Part shown: piece after piece, positions 4,789 through 5,926 of the stretch | Numbering within the stretch: the stretch's first letter is position 1 | How the letters are laid out: each line of letters begins with the position of its first letter | Source: an uncultured Oscillospiraceae bacterium | GTDB lineage: Bacteria > Bacillota > Clostridia > Oscillospirales > Oscillospiraceae | DNA: 5,926 nt | NCBI GenBank assembly: GCA_934567115.1 | Contig: CAKTJA010000086.1 | Span: 1-5,926, forward strand | Reading direction: 5' to 3' | Notes under the pieces: model-generated | Seen by the model: only the letters and a program-made list of their open reading frames with translations | Databases searched by the model: none | Told to the model about the DNA's origin: nothing | Position numbers and translations under genes: made by a program

Positions 4789-5442
4789 ATGTTGGGTGAC
4801 ATTTGGAATTCGCTTGATTTTTCGGCGATGCTTTCCGCGCTGGTCAGGCTTGCGGCGGTGCTGCTGTGCCTGACGGTGCATGAAACGTGCCACGGTCTTG
4901 CGGCTTACGCGCTCGGCGATCCGACCGCGAGGCGGGAGCACCGGCTGAGCCTGAATCCGCTGCGCCATATCGACTGGTTCGGCTTCGCCTCCATGCTGCT
5001 CGTGGGCTTCGGCTGGGCGAAGCCCGTGCCGGTGGACATGCGGTATTTCAAAAAGCCGAAGCAGGGCATGGCGCTCACCGCGCTGGCGGGACCGGCGTCG
5101 AACCTTCTGCTGGCGGCGCTCGCCGTGCTCGGCGCTCGGCTGATCCTTTATTGGTACGGCGCCGTGTGGGACGAATTTTTTACGTTTTTGCTTGAGACCG
5201 CGTACCTGAGCGTCAGCCTTGGGCTGTTCAACCTGATCCCGATCCCGCCGCTCGACGGGTCGAAGGCTCTTTTCGCCTTCCTTCCGGACGCGGCGTATGA
5301 GAAGCTGATGCGCTGTGAAAAATACGGTATGGCGCTTTTGCTGCTCCTGCTCTGGACCGGCTTCGGCGCGGATTGGCTCGGCGCGGTGGTCGGACGGGCG
5401 TACGACCTGCTGCTGTCCGTGGTATTCCGATCGGCGCTTTGA
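4789..5442 (+). CDS. Site-2 protease family (M50) membrane metalloprotease
   Basis: This is a membrane-embedded zinc protease of the M50 family, whose members cut substrates within the membrane. The 217-residue product has the zinc motif HETCH (H31, E32, H35) in the first membrane helix, LGDPTAR and LSLNP after it, GWAKPVPV (75-82), the GPASNLLLA segment (101-109) that contacts the active site, and NLIPIPPLDGSK (148-159) with D156 as the third zinc ligand. Hydrophobic segments lie near 14-30, 66-80, 95-122, 132-152 and 180-200, fitting the compact four-to-six-helix type without a PDZ domain. The substrate is unknown; the family includes SpoIVFB and many uncharacterised relatives of YwhC type. 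ATG at 4789 fits the family's N-terminus. Its ribosome site (GAAGAGG, 11 nt upstream) is weak, and an in-frame GTG at 4756 has none. scpA follows after 35 nt, as in many Clostridia, so the two are likely cotranscribed. Confidence 0.93.
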   Translation: MLGDIWNSLDFSAMLSALVRLAAVLLCLTVHETCHGLAAYALGDPTARREHRLSLNPLRHIDWFGFASMLLVGFGWAKPVPVDMRYFKKPKQGMALTALAGPASNLLLAALAVLGARLILYWYGAVWDEFFTFLLETAYLSVSLGLFNLIPIPPLDGSKALFAFLPDAAYEKLMRCEKYGMALLLLLLWTGFGADWLGAVVGRAYDLLLSVVFRSAL

Positions 5443-5477
5443 GGACGCGCCGCTCAAATGACGGAGATTTTTTGAAA

Positions 5478-5926
5478 ATGGACAATCCTATTTTTAAGCT
5501 TGAGGGCGTCGTTCACGAGCGCTCGGCGGAGACGCTTCAGGATTTTGAAGGCCCGCTGGACCTGATCCTGTTCCTGCTTTCGAAGAACAAGATCGAGATA
5601 CAGGACATTCCCATCGCGCTGCTGCTTGAGCAGTACCTTGCCTATCTGGAGCAGCGGAAGCAGCTCGATCTTGAGATCGCAAGCGAGTTTATCACCATGG
5701 CGGCGCACCTTATGTATATAAAGACGCGGATGCTCCTCTCCATTGAGGACGAGGAGGCGCAGAGCGAGATGGAGCAGCTGATCCAGTCGCTGAAGGAGCG
5801 CCAGCAGAAGGACGCTTATCTGCGCATCCGCGCCCTGACGGAGGTCCTCGGCCCCATGAGCGAGTTCGGACTGAACGCGATGACCCGGAATCCGGAGCCG
5901 ATGGAGCGCGGGAAGATATATGAGTA
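5478..5926 (+). CDS. scpA: Segregation and condensation protein A (ScpA), N-terminal part
   Basis: ScpA is the kleisin of the bacterial condensin complex: it bridges the SMC heads and binds ScpB, helping to compact and separate the chromosome. The window holds 149 full codons of about 250; the gene runs off the right edge and the last two bases leave an unfinished codon. Recognised: DFEGPLDLILFLLSKNKIEI (22-41), matching the family's N-terminal signature; the next helix, ALLLEQYLAYLEQRKQLDLE; and the helix ASEFITMAAHLMYIKTRMLL near 70-89. This N-terminal part forms the helices that contact the SMC neck. A linker region rich in E and Q follows, as usual. ATG at 5478-5480 has GGAG 11 nt upstream (5463-5466); an earlier ATG at 5458 closes at once. 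The C-terminal winged-helix part and probably scpB would lie to the right. Confidence 0.95.
   Translation, partial: MDNPIFKLEGVVHERSAETLQDFEGPLDLILFLLSKNKIEIQDIPIALLLEQYLAYLEQRKQLDLEIASEFITMAAHLMYIKTRMLLSIEDEEAQSEMEQLIQSLKERQQKDAYLRIRALTEVLGPMSEFGLNAMTRNPEPMERGKIYE

Noticed and set aside
4780..5457. A 225-codon minus-strand frame over the M50 gene
   Set aside because: It is the antisense shadow of a gene with clear M50 zinc-binding motifs; the shadow is rich in R, Q and H with no domain.

Overview
The window is GC-rich, with third codon positions mostly G or C, yet it uses strong Shine-Dalgarno sites, sigma-A-type promoters with extended -10 boxes and a TTG start. A zinc-ribbon-type L33 gene with a close purine-rich ribosome site, and an M50 protease directly before scpA, both point to a low-profile Firmicute. 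A GC-rich member of the Clostridia (Oscillospiraceae-like or a relative) is my inference; no rRNA or other typing marker is present.

Layout. Everything left of about 4540 is read leftwards. From right to left there is a two-domain GNAT acetyltransferase (3687-4538) and, 4 nt later, an unfamiliar 576-residue protein (1952-3682) with a charged helical N-terminal half and a protein-kinase-like C-terminal half. A 244-nt gap follows with terminator-like repeats and the murA promoter. Then come murA (415-1707, TTG start), a 363-nt gap with a probable murA terminator and a strong promoter plus structured leader, and the first 17 codons of rpmG (1-51), which runs off the left edge. Everything right of about 4690 is read rightwards: a membrane-embedded M50 metalloprotease (4789-5442) and the first 149 codons of scpA (5478 to the right edge). 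The 250-nt divergent region 4539-4788 carries one promoter for each direction.

How the genes fit together. murA starts peptidoglycan synthesis, rpmG is a ribosomal protein gene often linked to secE-nusG, and M50-scpA is a common clostridial arrangement leading to chromosome condensation genes. These are ordinary core genes. The part that stands out is the GNAT plus kinase-like pair. It has its own promoter, is tightly coupled, and includes a protein whose K, E, D, K, N and D residues match the spacing of a catalytically complete protein kinase almost exactly, although the surrounding sequence is unlike ordinary Hanks-type kinases. That protein is the best candidate for something undescribed here. 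No tRNA, rRNA, CRISPR array or mobile element was seen.
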